Positions 9,906 through 22,260 of a DNA stretch of 64,000 bases are shown piece by piece. The stretch covers positions 434,001 to 498,000 of the forward strand of contig JAVTVJ010000814.1 of assembly GCA_034509425.1 (NCBI GenBank). Direction: 5' to 3'. Every line of letters begins with the position of its first letter. The stretch's first letter is position 1. Origin of the DNA: Eopsaltria australis (lineage: Eukaryota; Chordata; Aves; Passeriformes; Petroicidae). A model generated the notes under the pieces. The model worked only from the letters and a program-made list of their open reading frames with translations. It was not told where the DNA came from and did not search any database. The translations under genes were made by a program, and so were the position numbers.

Positions 9906-12159
9906 TGATGCCGAGGTGAGGCTTTGAGAGGCTCTGTGAGCGCTGCCGGCTGCACGGCTCGGTCTGTCCTGGGGCAGGAAATGGGACATCAGCAGTGACA
10001 GGCTGGGCTGTCCGGAGCAGGTTTGGTGTCATGATGGAGCCCTGGAGCCAAGGACAGACTCTCTGACCCCCCGGGCTGATTGCCCAAACCCCTGTTTTGC
10101 AACATCCATCAGAGTGCAGCAGGCAGTGGTGGGAGAGCCGGGAACCGGCTGGGAATGGGTTAAACCTTGCTGCTGAGCCCACAGCTCCTGAGCCTGCCTC
10201 GCCTTTTCTATTAGGGCCAAGAATTGCCAGCAATTCCAGATCAGAAGCTGACTCAGGGCATCCCTGTGCTCAGTGCAGGGCATCACATGGGCTTTAAACA
10301 ATCGGTGCTCTTGGCTGCTTCAGCTGCGTCACATCTGAGCCCTGAAACGCAGGAGAGCACGGGGCCCGATGGCTTCTTCTCCCTCCACTCCCCCCGGGGC
10401 TGGACCTGCCACAGGGACACACAGCCAGCCTCCAATCTCCCTGGATAATGATAAGGGTGAGCAATTGAGTTGCTCTTTGCTCCGCCAGGAGCTGCATCCC
10501 AGGCTGGGAGCGCTGCTGTCTGCGGTGACACACACTTTATTAGAAAGTGAGCCACTGGAAAGTATTGGAAATTCTTCTAAGACCGTTTTGATTGTCCTCG
10601 AGGAATCGGTGGCTGAGGCTGGAATGCCGGGAGGACAAAGGCGGCTGCCAGATGAAAGTAAAGAGGAAGGATTTCTCCTCTGAATCATCAGCCAATTAAA
10701 TTTTCAGCACAATAAAAGCGGAGGGCAAACGGCTCCACTAATGGCTCTCACCAGCGGATCCCATTACCAGACACGGGCTGGCAGGGCCCCGAGGGGACTC
10801 CGGGGACATCCAGGAGGTTGAGGAGCTGCAAGAAGGCCCAGCAGAGCTGGGAGCCAGGCGGAGAGCACAAGCACTGGGTTATTGATGCCCATCCCTTCAG
10901 ACCTGAACCCTCCTCCACCTGAGCCCACCGTCTTTGTGCCTTCATTGTGGTGGAGGAGCTGTAGAGGCAAGGCTGCACAGAATTGCTGCTTTTTCTTTTT
11001 CTTTTTTTTTTTTTTCCCAAATAGTGTTTAATGTGACTGGAAATGAGCTTGCACAGGACCATAGGAATCTTTGTTTAACTTGAAAGAAGCAACCCTTGCT
11101 GCATTGGCTCCTTTCTCTGATCAAGAGACCCATTTTGGGCTTAAAGGCACGTCCTGTGTGTGACTGGTGCCACCATGGGCACACAGCGAGGCAAATGTCC
11201 CAGCACAAAAGAGGATTTTATTTATGGTTCTTGATTCTTTGCTGAGCCAAAAGATTTGCAGTGACAGAACATTTCTTCCTGACTCTGCCCTTCGCCCCCT
11301 TCAAGGCTGTTGGAACATATATATGATCCAAAGAGGGAAGATGGATCTGCAAAGTCCTCACAGGTCGTTTACCAGCCAGACAAAAGCCTGGAAAGCTCCA
11401 TGTGTTGGGTGAAGAGAAATCTTCCCTCCCCTTGCAAAATTTGGGACGGAGCATTGTTACTAATGACCTCCTTGGATCCGTGCCCAGGATGTGGAGATAT
11501 CATCTCCTGCTCCCAGTAATAAGGTCACAACTGATCCTGAACAAATGGCAAAGTTATTTAATAATTATTTTGGAAGGTCTGCTCGTGACCTTTCAGCTCG
11601 TCAGGGTAAGTAGCACGAATTTATCACCGGTGCCACGTGTAGGGGCTTGATTATTTGAGTTGTTTTTCCTGGCAGGAACTTGGTTTTCCCCCATTTTCTG
11701 AGCCATTCAAGGTGTGCACCAGCTGGGAATACAAATACAATTCCTAGCCATGGTGTGATGGGGTTTTTCCCGGTCTTGGGGGCATCCCTGGAAGGGCATC
11801 CAGCAGGGATTCCCAGTGGATCTCGTGGGTTTATTCCCACACACTTCAGTCAGGCAGCTGGGACCCCACTGGAGCCTGAAACAGGTCCCTTTAACCCCGC
11901 ATCCCAGTGCCTGCCCTGCCAGGAATCACTGCCCAGAGGATGAGGATGGGATTGGGATGGCAGGAGGTTTGCTGGAGAGTGGGAGAGGCCCTGTTCCCAC
12001 TCCCCCAGGACCTCAAGAGCTGCTGCAGAGCCTCTGGCTTCTCCCTCTAGGGAAAGCTGCCCAAAGCCTCTTACAACAGTGCCTGGAAGCGCCCCTCGGC
12101 TGTCCTGTTTGGATAACTGTTCGCAGGCAGCCTTTCCTTTCATTTCCTTAATCTTAAAT
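9906..12159. other. Non-coding stretch with a T-rich run
   Basis: GC-rich filler with a T-rich run at about 10990-11015 and a modest AT-rich segment around 11540-11680. A donor-like GTAAGT near 11607 is not part of a convincing exon. No gene or mobile element is recognised. Confidence 0.55.
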
Positions 12160-12500
12160 TGCATCAAAAGGCAGAGATTAGAGGTAAAACCTCAATAAAA
12201 GACGGAACAAAAGCCTCTGCCCACATTGGATTCTCATACCCAGCTTTGCTGTGGTTTTGTTCTCCTCTTGTCTGACAGGCTGAGTAGCCAAACCTTAAAA
12301 AACTGAAAAACCCCCTAAGATTAAAACACTATTTAGAAAAGGCCATGCCAGTCTGAAATCACCTGTGGTTCATACATTAAACATCAAATGTACGCTAACT
12401 CTGAATTATGGTCATGAAAAGCAAATCCTTTAATACCATTTTCTGTGTTACACAGGCTGGAGCTTAGCATTAAGAGTCCTGGTTTTTCTCGAGCCAGTCA
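12160..12500. promoter_or_regulatory. AT-rich island, possible regulatory element
   Basis: About 340 bases rich in A/T with few repeats, containing TTAAAACAC, ACATTAAAC and TGAATTATGG segments. Its composition contrasts with the CpG-richer DNA just to its right (12540-12730). Assignment as a conserved element is inference from composition alone. Confidence 0.25.
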
Positions 12501-13969
12501 GTTGAGTAGGACTTTCTCACCTGGAGTTCTCCCTCCGCCCTGGGAGGCATTCAAACCTTCCCGCCCTGGGAAGGAGCACGGATGAGGAGAGCAGGAGCAA
12601 GATCCGAAGCCTTGGCCGGGCGCCCCGGCCCCGCTGCCAGCTCTCCCAGAGGTTTCCCAGCAGCCGTGGCAGCTGCTGGGGCTTTCTGGCTGCTGAAGTG
12701 GATTTGCAGCGCCAAGGAGATGATGCTCCTCTTCGCTGTGAGCGAGCAAAACGGTGCCAGAAGGAAAGGAGAGGGGAGAGAGGAGAAATTCCAGCCCTCC
12801 ACCTGCACAACGCTGCATCTGATGCAGGATCATCAATTCCCAGGGCTCTCCAGAGGCGATGGATGCCCTCACCCATTCCTAGGAAAGCAGTGTCTGATTT
12901 TGTTGGGGCAATGGCTGGGAGCAACTTGATTTCTAGAGTGCATCAGCTTTGTGTTAGTTCTCTCTGAAGAGCTGGGCTTGCTCTCAGCAGTTGATGGGCA
13001 ACAGAGCAGTGAATGACACATCCCCCAATTCACTTCTGTCCTGAAATAACCACAATTAAAACAGAGCAGAGCAGCAGTGACAATAAACAGGAGTAAATCA
13101 GAGTGTCAGTGGGAGTTATCCACCCAGGCATCCTCCTGGGTGACAGCATTTCCCAGAACGTGGTGCCTTAAAATGGAAAGGGGAGAGACCAATCCCCACG
13201 CCGAGCAGTTGGAATTACCCACTTAGGACAGAGGGGCCAGTTCCTGCTTTTATTTCCAACTTCTCCCGAAAGTTGTCAGAACTAGTTTTGCTTTTCTCTT
13301 CTGGTTCTTTTTCTGGTTATTAACATGTAAATAAAGCACGCCAGGAGCGTTTCCGGCAGGGGAGCCTAATCCCAGGAGGTTGATTTATCAGCTCCGGACA
13401 AAAGCCCCTTCTCACCAGGGCTGCCTCATATTCAGGTTATTGTTTTCTCCCATTGTTGAAGTGTCCGTGGGGCACTTGGAGAGGCAGAGGGCCAGCAGGG
13501 AGGTGACAATTCAGCTGCTCATCCGCTGCCCCGGCTCAGTGGCTGCGGGGACCCCGCACAGTGACCCCGAAGGCAGGAGCCAGGAGCATCATCCGTGTGC
13601 CAGCATCGTCCCTGTGCCAGCTCCATCCGTGTGCCAGCTCCATCCCAGCCCCTTCTCCGCGCTACAATTCAATTATCTCCTTCCCATCCGTTTCACCTTG
13701 AAGGCAGCACGGGCGCTCCCCAGCACAAGCCGTTTAGGGCTGCCACGGGCACAACAGGACAATTTTAACCTTCATTCAGCACATCGCTCCTCATACGTTA
13801 CATTTCATAAGGTCTAAATGACCCGTGCATCTTCCCGGTACGTTTTCTTGTCTCCCAGACACGACTCCGGCTTTTTTAACCCTCGCTTTGGAGAACCCTC
13901 GTGTCCCCTCCCCAGGCAGGGACCTGGCTCCTCCCCAGCTCAGCGCTTCTGACTTTTTGTTTTGTCACC
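12501..13969. other. Non-coding stretch, GC-rich then mixed
   Basis: The first part (12530-12760) is CpG-rich and opens overlapping frames on both strands. A minus-strand donor-like CTCCAG/GTGAGA lies at about 12517-12526 without a convincing exon. AT-rich pieces occur at 13030-13090 and 13230-13340. A degenerate 17-18-bp repeat occurs at 13591-13644. No gene is supported. Confidence 0.5.
13591..13644. repeat. Degenerate 17-18-bp tandem repeat, about three copies
   Basis: Three neighbouring copies of a unit resembling ATCCGTGTGCCAGCTCC, differing at a few positions and slightly in length. A small local expansion with no evident function. Confidence 0.6.
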
Positions 13970-14130
13970 CCCGCTCTCCTCCTAATGAGCTGTTAATGAT
14001 ATGACCATTACCTATGCAAATTAAGAGAGTGGATTCCGAGGATGTTTTTTACCTGGAGAGAGACTCTGCTCCCAAGCCTGAGAGATGATAAATCATGCTG
14101 GTGTTTTTATTAAACTGCCGCTCTTGGGGG
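13970..14130. promoter_or_regulatory. AT-rich island with a perfect octamer motif
   Basis: Contains ATGCAAAT (14014-14021), the canonical POU-family octamer, directly followed by TAAG, with TTAATGATATG just upstream (13992-14002). AT-rich sequence continues to about 14115 (TTTTTATTAAACTGCC). The compact arrangement of POU and homeodomain cores in an AT-rich block between GC-rich flanks resembles vertebrate developmental enhancers. Activity and conservation are not shown. Confidence 0.35.
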
Positions 14131-17100
14131 ACCTGGCTCTGCCCGAACCCCCCATCGAGCGCAATCAACACCTTCCTTGGAGCGGCCCTGGGCAGACGGG
14201 TAGAGGAGCGCCACATCCACCCCTGCTTTAATTAGGCAAACAAATAAAGCGTGATGTCTAAATACCCTCGGCGGGCAGAGCCGGCCCAGACGAGCCCGGC
14301 TCAGCTGACACCCCCCGGTTTTGGGAAGGTTGGGATGCTCGGACAGGCTTTGGCACAGGGACACAGGGATGGACAGCCCAGGTGTGAATATTGCCTCGGA
14401 CACTGATGGTGTGGTCACGTCCCTGCAAGAGCGGATCCACCCCCTGCTCACACTCCCTAAACCTCACAGCCCCGTGCTGGGCTGCCCCCGGGCCACCCCC
14501 GGGCACAGAGCACAGAAGTGATGCCCAGGCACCTGCAGAAGGATTAAATCTCAGCTTTCATGGACCTTCAAGCCTGGCTGGGTGATAGGAATTTATCTCT
14601 AAAGCACTTATCCTTCCTTTTCTTTTTGCGGGCTTTAATTAAATATCTCTTTGTTTGAAGCAGCCACTGGTGGCCATGAGCTCTCCTGAGCTTTATCAGT
14701 GGCAGCAGGGAGATAACTGCCCACAATCTCCCCTGACCTTTCCTCAGCTCACAAGAAATGGCATTGGGTGGCTTCACTCTTCTATTCTTTCCTATTATCT
14801 TCTGCTTTTCCTCCTCTCTGCCGCTTGCCAAGGGCTCCGATAGCGACTGAGTCACCACCAGAAATATTAAGAGAAGACCCTAAAATATCCCTGGCAGTTT
14901 AACGGCCCGGGAAGCAGAAGGGCTTGTCTCTGACTGGCCATTGTAAGCCATCGCTGAGAGCAGCAGGGTCAGACTTTAACGAACTGTTGAGAATTAAACA
15001 GAAGGAATGAAACTGAAAGGTGCCCCGGTGGCTTGAACCGAGTTTAAAGCAAGTGACCTTTGGAGAGCATGAAACAATTCCCTTCCTTAAGTGTTCAAGG
15101 TTTGTTTTTTATTTCCCCCTGCGCAGCCTGGTGCTTCTGGGATGAGTGGAGGTGGTGGCCACAGCAGCGGTGACACAAAGCTGGGGCCGGGTGCTGATGC
15201 AGATGGAAATGAGAAGGTGATGTCCTTCATCAGGGCTTCCAGGAGGATTTCCAGAGCTTTCCTGAAGCTGTGCCGGGGCACAGGGGCTGGCACAGGGACA
15301 GCATTCTGAGCTCTTCCGTTCTCCTGTACCTTGCCAGGCCCAACAACAAATTAACAGCTGAAAATGAGGCTGGTTCCGAGGAAGAACGAGAGCTGCATCA
15401 CACCCAGCTCATGGCACCTCGTGTACTGAGCTTCATCTCGTTCCAGCACAGAGATCAGCACTGCACGTGTCCCCTGTCACTGGGGACCCAGACAGACCAG
15501 CCCTGGTGCCAGCTCCTGGTGCCAGCTCCTGGCTTTGCTCCGGCTGCACCGGCACAGCCGAGGCCAGCTCCTGCCGATGGTGAGGGAGGACAGCAGCTCC
15601 AGCTCTGCCACGTGTCCCAATGGCTCCTCCATGTCCCACAGGCACCTGGGGATGACAAGGACACTGAGCAAAGTTGGTAAAATACAAACTTCCACTGAAG
15701 CTCTCCCTCAGCATGACGGGTATCAGCACAGTGAATAAATCCATTTTAATGGAATTATCCATTTCAGTTCCCAACTTAATTGAGCTTTGCCCTGTAACTT
15801 AGCACAAGGGTGCCTCTCTTCATTAACCCCATGGAGGCTGCAGAGTGTTCTAGGGCCACTGACATACAGCCAAGGGTTTGCTTGGGAGCTGACACCTACA
15901 GGACAGGATTTACCCAGGATGGAAACCAGTGCTGCTCTGGAGCTCCCAGCCCTCCTCCACAGCTGGGAACACCACACATGTACTGCTCCTTGAAGGAAAA
16001 GTTGCTTGAGCTGACAAGTTTCTTCCTCCAAGACGGAATCTCTGCTCTCGGGGGCAGCGGAGCCCGAGGAAGCCTGTCCAGCTCCTTCACAGGCAATTGA
16101 GGATGTGTGGTTTAATTAACTCACCCAAAATTCCTCCTCTCTCTCTCCCATTTCTGCTATTAATGTTTTTCTCCATCTGATAACGCTCCATTGCTAATTC
16201 TTTCTGGTTTTATAATGAATGATGCCGTGATGAAAGGAAGGTTGGCGGTGCTTGGGGCAGTTTTCATTATCCATCTGAACAGGTGACAGAGCCTCGTTGT
16301 TCCCTGCTTTCTCCCCCTGCACTCCCCACCTTTCCTCGGCAGGAACTGAGGAATCCTCCTGTCCTCCTGCCCCTCTCTGCTGCCCAGGGGTGGGAGCAGG
16401 GGCAGGCTGCCCTTCCCCACAGCAGAGATGAGACCAGGGTGCACAGGAAGGTTCCCCACCCCCCAAAGGAGGGGACAGCACAGCCAAGGCGCTCTGGGGA
16501 AGGATGTGCTGGCACTGCCAAGGCCAGCACATGGGGTCTGGCACAGCCAATAAATCCAATATTTCCAAGGCTGCACGCACACAGCAGCGCAGCCGTAAAT
16601 CAGAACCAACTCGGAGCAAAACTTTCTTCGGGTGTAAATAAATTGCTGTTTTTAAAAAATGCGTTGGGTGCCTGGAATACTGATCCAGCAGCTGGGTCAG
16701 CTGGGAGCGAGCCACGTGGGCCCACGCCATCCCCTGCACGCAGGGGCAGCTCCAGGGGCGTTTTGTGAGGCAAAAACCAGGAGATTTCATCAGGAGTGTG
16801 ACTCTGACAAGGCACCCTGCACCGTACCAGCAGTGCCCAGGTGGGGAAACTGAGGCAGGGGATTCTGAGGGGTCCAGTCCTCCTGTCCCCATGGCCATGA
16901 GGGTCCAGCCCCCTCCTCAGCCTCCTCCACCCCCTGTCCCAGCCCAGCAATGTATTTGTTTTCCTGCTGTAAAACCTGAATGGAAATGTCACGAGGACAA
17001 TCACCATGGTGACATTTCAGCAGCTCCATATAGAGCCACGCAGGAAATGAATTTCAAAAATCCCTATTAAAAATGGAAGGGCAAAAACAATTTTCTGGGG

Positions 17101-17424
17101 GAAATTTGTTCTGAGAGAGCTTATAGACCCTTTTTTTTTTAAAGGAAAAGGTCTCCAGCAAAGAATGTTTGAGGTGTGCTGGTTTTTTAGGGCTTCATTG
17201 TGAAAGAACAGACCTTTCTCCAAAAGGGATTTTGCTGTATGATTTTTGGTTCAGGAACCAAACTTTGTTGCACCATTTACCAGTTTCTTTATCCCAGCCC
17301 GGCTGCTGCTCCAGAGGATGATCCCAGCCGAGGGTTTATTCTCCAGCCAGCGCAGAGCTTGGCAAGGCCAGGAGAGAGGCGGGTGATTATTTCAGTCCCT
17401 TGTTCCTCTGACTGGCTGGTACTG
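14131..17424. other. Non-coding stretch with several small AT-rich islands
   Basis: Islands occur at about 14600-14660 (GCTTTAATTAAATATC), 14860-15110 and 16100-16230 (GTTTAATTAACTC, TAATGAATGATG). The second includes TGACCTTTGG at 15054-15063, a nuclear-receptor-type half-site with partial direct-repeat character. A 13-bp tandem duplication is at 15502-15532. The intervening DNA is GC-rich filler with overlapping open frames up to 234 codons on the minus strand (16194-16898), which I do not consider genes. Confidence 0.5.
15502..15532. repeat. 13-bp tandem duplication
   Basis: Two copies of CCTGGTGCCAGCT followed by a 5-base partial third copy. Local slippage product. Confidence 0.85.
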
Positions 17425-17660
17425 CACAAAAGAATGCTAATGCTCGTGTCTTTATGAAAGCACTCGAGTTCATCAGCTTTGCAAAGAAGAGAAATTAAAT
17501 CAAGATTTAATTGGGATATGCATGTTTTATTCATGGTACTATCCACAGGAGAAGCCAGACAGCTGAAGGTAAAGAGGAAAGGGGGGGGAAATCTTTTGAA
17601 AAGTTGTTTCTCTCTGATTAAATAGAGATAGTTTCCCACTTCAAAGGGAGGGCTCCTTTA
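17425..17660. promoter_or_regulatory. AT-rich island with palindromic CTTTGCAAAG
   Basis: An AT-rich block containing the palindrome CTTTGCAAAG (17477-17486), AAATTAAATCAAGATTTAAT, and a GATATGCATG segment followed by TTTTATTCATGG. The motifs are of homeodomain, TCF-like and POU type. No exon features are seen. The regulatory interpretation is inferred. Confidence 0.3.
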
Positions 17661-19499
17661 ATGTATTTTAAATGCTCCAATGTGCCATTCCGTGCAGCAG
17701 CCTGGCAAGGGCAGCGCTGGCCCCTTGCTCTGCTCCTCCCTACAGCCCCTGGAAGGCACCCAGTGCCCCGGAGTGCCTCCTCCAGCAGATTCCATGGGAT
17801 GACCTGAGGATCTCAGCAAATGGTCGGTCCCGTCCGCTCCCCTTCCCCCGGCACAGGGGTCCCATTGGCTGCTCAGGGAGCCCACGTCAGACTGGGCTGC
17901 AGGGCACCAGACCCTGGGGAAGGTGCAGACTGGCAGCTTCTGACAGGAAAACCCAGCTGGAGCTTTCACATCCACCTTCGCAAGTTTGGTGTCTGGGAAG
18001 TGAATTGTTTCTGTGGCTGCACCAGGAGGGGAGGATGGACTTCCCTGCTGGAGGAAGCCTTCCAGTACTTTCCATATTTTCATTTCTCTCCATTTTTAGG
18101 GCAGCAACAGGTTCTAGCTCTGAGGCAGCTGATGCAAAAGGCCGTGTAGCTCTGGTAGGAACGTTTCCAGCCACCTTTAGAGCCCAGCCGGCTGAAGAGC
18201 AGTTTGTGGTGCTGATCCTCCTCGGGGGAAGCTGCAGACACTGTGAGAACAGCTCTATTTTCCTTGTTACACTCCTGGAGTCAGAGGAGAGGCAAAGGCA
18301 GCAGCAGGACAGGAAGGGGACGAGGGTGAGAGAGGGAAGGTTTGCAATCTGTGCTGGAAGCCTTTCCCTCTCCTGCCGTTCCCAGTGCCTGGGTACCGTG
18401 TCCTTCCCCAGGGATGCTGCAGTCACCCAGCAGGAACGGGCCAGGGCAGGAATGCCTCTGGAGCAGGGAGTGGGAAGCTGGGGAATGCAAAGGAGAGAGG
18501 CCAGGGGAGGGTGGGTGCCACCAAAGCAAGGATTTAAGGACACAGGGAACTTCTGGTTGGCTTTTCAGATTGAAATGTGTATGCGAGACGCTGCAAGATA
18601 GCGGTTGTAAGGGAGGAGGGGATCTGGCAGCAGCGCTCGTATCGCTCCTGGTGGGAATTTTTCTATAAAGGGCCGATTGTTCAGCGACGGCGCATGACAA
18701 AAATACAATTGGAAAAGTGGGGGAGAAAAAAAATAAGGAAGAAAAGAAAATCTTCTCTGTAACTTGTGCCCTTCAGAAGCAGCCCCTGTCGCGTTCGGTG
18801 CCTGGCGGAGCCGCCGCTGCCTTGGGAGCCTCAGGTCTTTGTTAAGAAAAGGACACAAAGAGAAACACGAGTTCTCTCGAAGGCTCATTATTCAAACTGC
18901 TCCAGACCCGGCATTGCAAGTGCCGGTGACTTTGGAAGATGAACAATCTTATCTCCTGGGTGAAAAGGACCATTTGTTGTTTGCTGTCCGGGAGAGGAAG
19001 CTCACAAAAGGCACGGGAGGAAACTTGGAGAATATCTGAGCCAAACTTGCCAGGAGATGTGCAGGGGAGGGAGCGATGGCAGTGCCCGGCACGGGGACTC
19101 CCTGGAGAAGCATAGCCCAAATCCCTGCCGGGGCAGGGTGGGAGAGGGAAGCACAGGGACCACAGGGTCCTTTTCCATGGAAAAATTGGGCCGAGGAGGA
19201 CAGGAAAGCTGAGGAAATCTCCAGCCGAGCATCCTCCCACACTCCCTGGAACCAGAGCCCGGCCAGCGCCTGCAGCGTGTGCTGGCAGCAGCCCTGCCCG
19301 GCTGTCCTGGGCTGCCTGGGGATCTGCAGGCAACTGTTTGCCTTTGTCACTTATTTATTTTGGACACTGCAGCGCCAGCTCCCTGCTCAGCAGGGCACGG
19401 AGAGGCTGGGTTTGTGTGGCTGCAGCTCTGCAGCCCGAGTGTGAGCCGAGGGAGGACTCGTCGTGGGCACGGAGCTCATCCAGAGAGGCTTCGCACCCT
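17661..19499. other. Non-coding stretch, long GC-rich open frames but no gene
   Basis: A 309-codon plus-strand frame covers 17672-18601, but a 218-codon frame is open on the opposite strand and a third overlaps it. This indicates stop-codon scarcity in GC-rich DNA, not coding. A reasonable acceptor (CATTTTTAG, about 18101) lacks a convincing exon. AT-richer sequence lies at 18600-18960. No domain or mobile element is recognised. Confidence 0.5.
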
Positions 19500-19685
19500 T
19501 CTCCCCCTCCTGAGCAATCTCTTAATGATAAAAGTCTCCGTGGTTTATAATTACCAGTTTGACAAGTTCACGAGTTGTCTGTTAATTATTATAATTAGCT
19601 CTGGCTGAGTGAGAATGCAGCAGTTCAACAACAATATTAACGATGGGAAAACTATTATCAAGAATTAACTACAGCGAGCATCCAG
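19500..19685. promoter_or_regulatory. AT-rich island with clustered TAAT cores
   Basis: A dense cluster of homeodomain-type cores: CTTAATGATAAAAG near 19520, TTAATTA at 19582-19588, ATAATTA at 19591-19597, AATATTAACG and AGAATTAAC further right. The block is flanked by GC-rich sequence on both sides, with sharp composition borders. It resembles a vertebrate conserved non-coding element; no transcript evidence exists in the sequence. Confidence 0.35.
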
Positions 19686-22260
19686 GAAGGGCTCCCCCTG
19701 CTCTCCCGGCCTCTCTCGTGCTCAGCTCAGCCCCAAAATGCCCTGCAGAATTCAAAGCACTGGTTCTACTCACAGGAATGGAAAGGGAACCCAAACTCAC
19801 CCCGGGCTGCCTGAAACAGGATGGAGATTTGGGCCAGGAGAGGAAATCATGGGGTAAGGCTGCTGCAAAACCACAGAGGCTGCAAAAGGAAAGACAGGAG
19901 CAACATCCCGACAGAGCAACATGAGAATCAGGCTCTGGGAATATCTCTAATCCCTCTCTATTTCACTCAAGATCCTGTGATTGAATTCCTGCACAAGCGT
20001 TTCCTCCTGGGAGCACGTGGCATGAGACGCAGGCCTGAGCAAATATCGGAAAACTCTCAATTTTGGCCTATAATTCACCGAGAAGAACGGGTTTGACTTC
20101 TCAAACACAGCACGATCCCACACAGCCCAAGAGAGCTCAGCTGCCCTCCTCTTTTCCAGTTCAAATCCATACAAAATATTTACCTGAAGTGCAGGAGCAA
20201 ACCTAAGTGGGAGCTGGGACCCTTCAGTGGGAAGTGACAGGGACAGTCCCGGCCTGGGATGCACCAGAAGCCCTGGAGCTGTGACAGAGCTCGGCCACCC
20301 CACAACCCCTGCCCAGCTTTTGCTGGCACAGGGAAAGGACAATGGCCCAGACCTGGTGAGATTCAGGGATCAAAAATCAGGCCTTGATATCCCACAGGAC
20401 CCGTTGCCTCCTCAGAGCCAGGGAAGCTCCAGGTTTCTTTCCTTTGCTGGGAAACTTCATTTGCTTTTCATACAAGAGCTTCTGCACACCAAGAAACTCC
20501 ATTTCAAATACTCACAATCTCAAATACAGACACAGTTATTTATTTTTTTTTTTTAACTGTAAACAGGTTTTGAAGAAAAGATCAAAATCAGAGGGAAACA
20601 TTTTGAAGCTGTTGGGATGAAGTGCTCCGCTGTGCATGATAGGAATTTCCTGGGAGTAATTTCTATTCGAGGGATTTACATTTGCTTTTACATCCCAAGA
20701 GCAGAATGGGGGGGGAAAGGTTGAAGTCACAAAGATTTTGGTGGGGCAGCAGAGGCATTTCCCACCTACATGGGCTGAGGGATCTGGGATGGGAAGGATC
20801 AGGTCCCACAGCCTCCCCTGGCCACCCACTCAGCATTCCAGCCCTTCTCCCCGCCTTTCCAGCAGCATCTATAATGCATCCACGGCATTCCCCAGGGAAA
20901 AGCTTCCTGCAAACACCTCGACCCCGCTGGCAGAGCGAGGAAAAGGGCCCCGAAGAGCCAGAACAGATTTCACAGGTGGAAATGCAGAGGTGCTGAGGGA
21001 AGATGGGGCAGGGCAGGTCATGCTCCTGCACGGTAAAGATCCCTTTCCTTCCCCGGGAATTATTAAAGGTTTTGCACCAGGGAATAAATAATTTTAAGCA
21101 GAGGAATCCCTCTGGCTTTGTCCTTGCAGCCAGAGGAGCGGAGCAGGAGCCTCGGTGCTGGGTTCCTCCCCTCCCTCAGCCTTCTGGGAAGCTCCTTTGA
21201 ACACTTACAACATCAGAGCACAGGGCCTGATTTGTTAGACAAGCCAGACTTTATTATTTTTTTAAAGGGGGATATTATCTCCTGCCTCCAAAGGAAAGGG
21301 GAAGAGGAGAAAGCCACTGATACGGAGGGGGGTAGAGGCAGACACAGAACCTCATTATTAAACAAAATAAATAAAATATACTAGCAGAAAATGTGTCTTG
21401 GCTTTATTACTATATTCTGTCCTCTAAATATTTCATTTCCAACTGATGCCCAAGCCAAATGGAGAATTTCAAGCAAAACTGTACTACTTAGAATATGCTT
21501 AATTATTGATTCAGCCAGAAGGGAAAAAGAAGAAAAAAAACCAGAGGGGAAGAAAAGGCACTGAGCCGGTGCCGACTCCTTTTTAACCCATGCAGCATCC
21601 CACCCTTCCTCCTGTGGGAAGGGAGCTCTGGGGCTGGGCTGGGGGTCTCTCCAGCAGGCATTAGTGAAAGAAGAAAATACCTTGGTCATTGTTTTTCTCA
21701 GGCTTTTCCTTCCCTGTATTTACCTAAAAGTCCTTTTTAATCAATGTAGGTAATTTTGGGGGAAAATCTTGTGGTCATGAATGAAAGCTAAAAATGTGGA
21801 CTTGGAAAAGCAGCCAAAAGCTGCTTGTAATTCACAGCAAAATGTAATTCACAGAAACCTCCATCAGTTCAGACTCTGATTCCATGTGTGCCTGTCGATA
21901 CCCCTGACTGCATCTGCCCTCCATCTCCTGCTCTGAAAGCGATCCACCTTCCCATACCCAAACCTAATGAGCTGATTTCTCTGTGAGACACTGGGATTCC
22001 ACAGGCACAGGAGCTGTTTTAGCCCTGGAATCAACCTGAGCTGGAGTTTTTCTGCCACCTTCTCCCTCCAGCCTCTCCCCCTGCCCCTGGGGATCCCTCA
22101 ACCTCCCTGATCCCTGCCCCTTCTGGAGTCTGAGGGCTGCAGGAGCACCCCAAGGAGAGCACAGAATGGGGGGACCATTGCTGGGGGGTCACACACGGGG
22201 CCTTGAGGAGCATCGTGATGCCCAGGGGATGCCAAACCCACTGATGCCCACTACAAAGGA
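19686..22260. other. Non-coding stretch with AT-rich pieces
   Basis: AT-rich pieces occur at about 20500-20700, 21225-21520 and 21690-21860. The middle one has TTATTAAACAAAATAAATAAA and, further right, GCTTAATTATTGATTC. A 12-base motif TGTAATTCACAG is repeated with 17-base spacing at 21826-21854. The remaining DNA is GC-rich filler. No gene or mobile element is supported. Confidence 0.5.

Noticed and set aside
17672..18601. 309-codon plus-strand open frame
   Set aside because: A 218-codon frame is open on the opposite strand over the same DNA. The GC-rich composition explains the lack of stops; no domain is visible.
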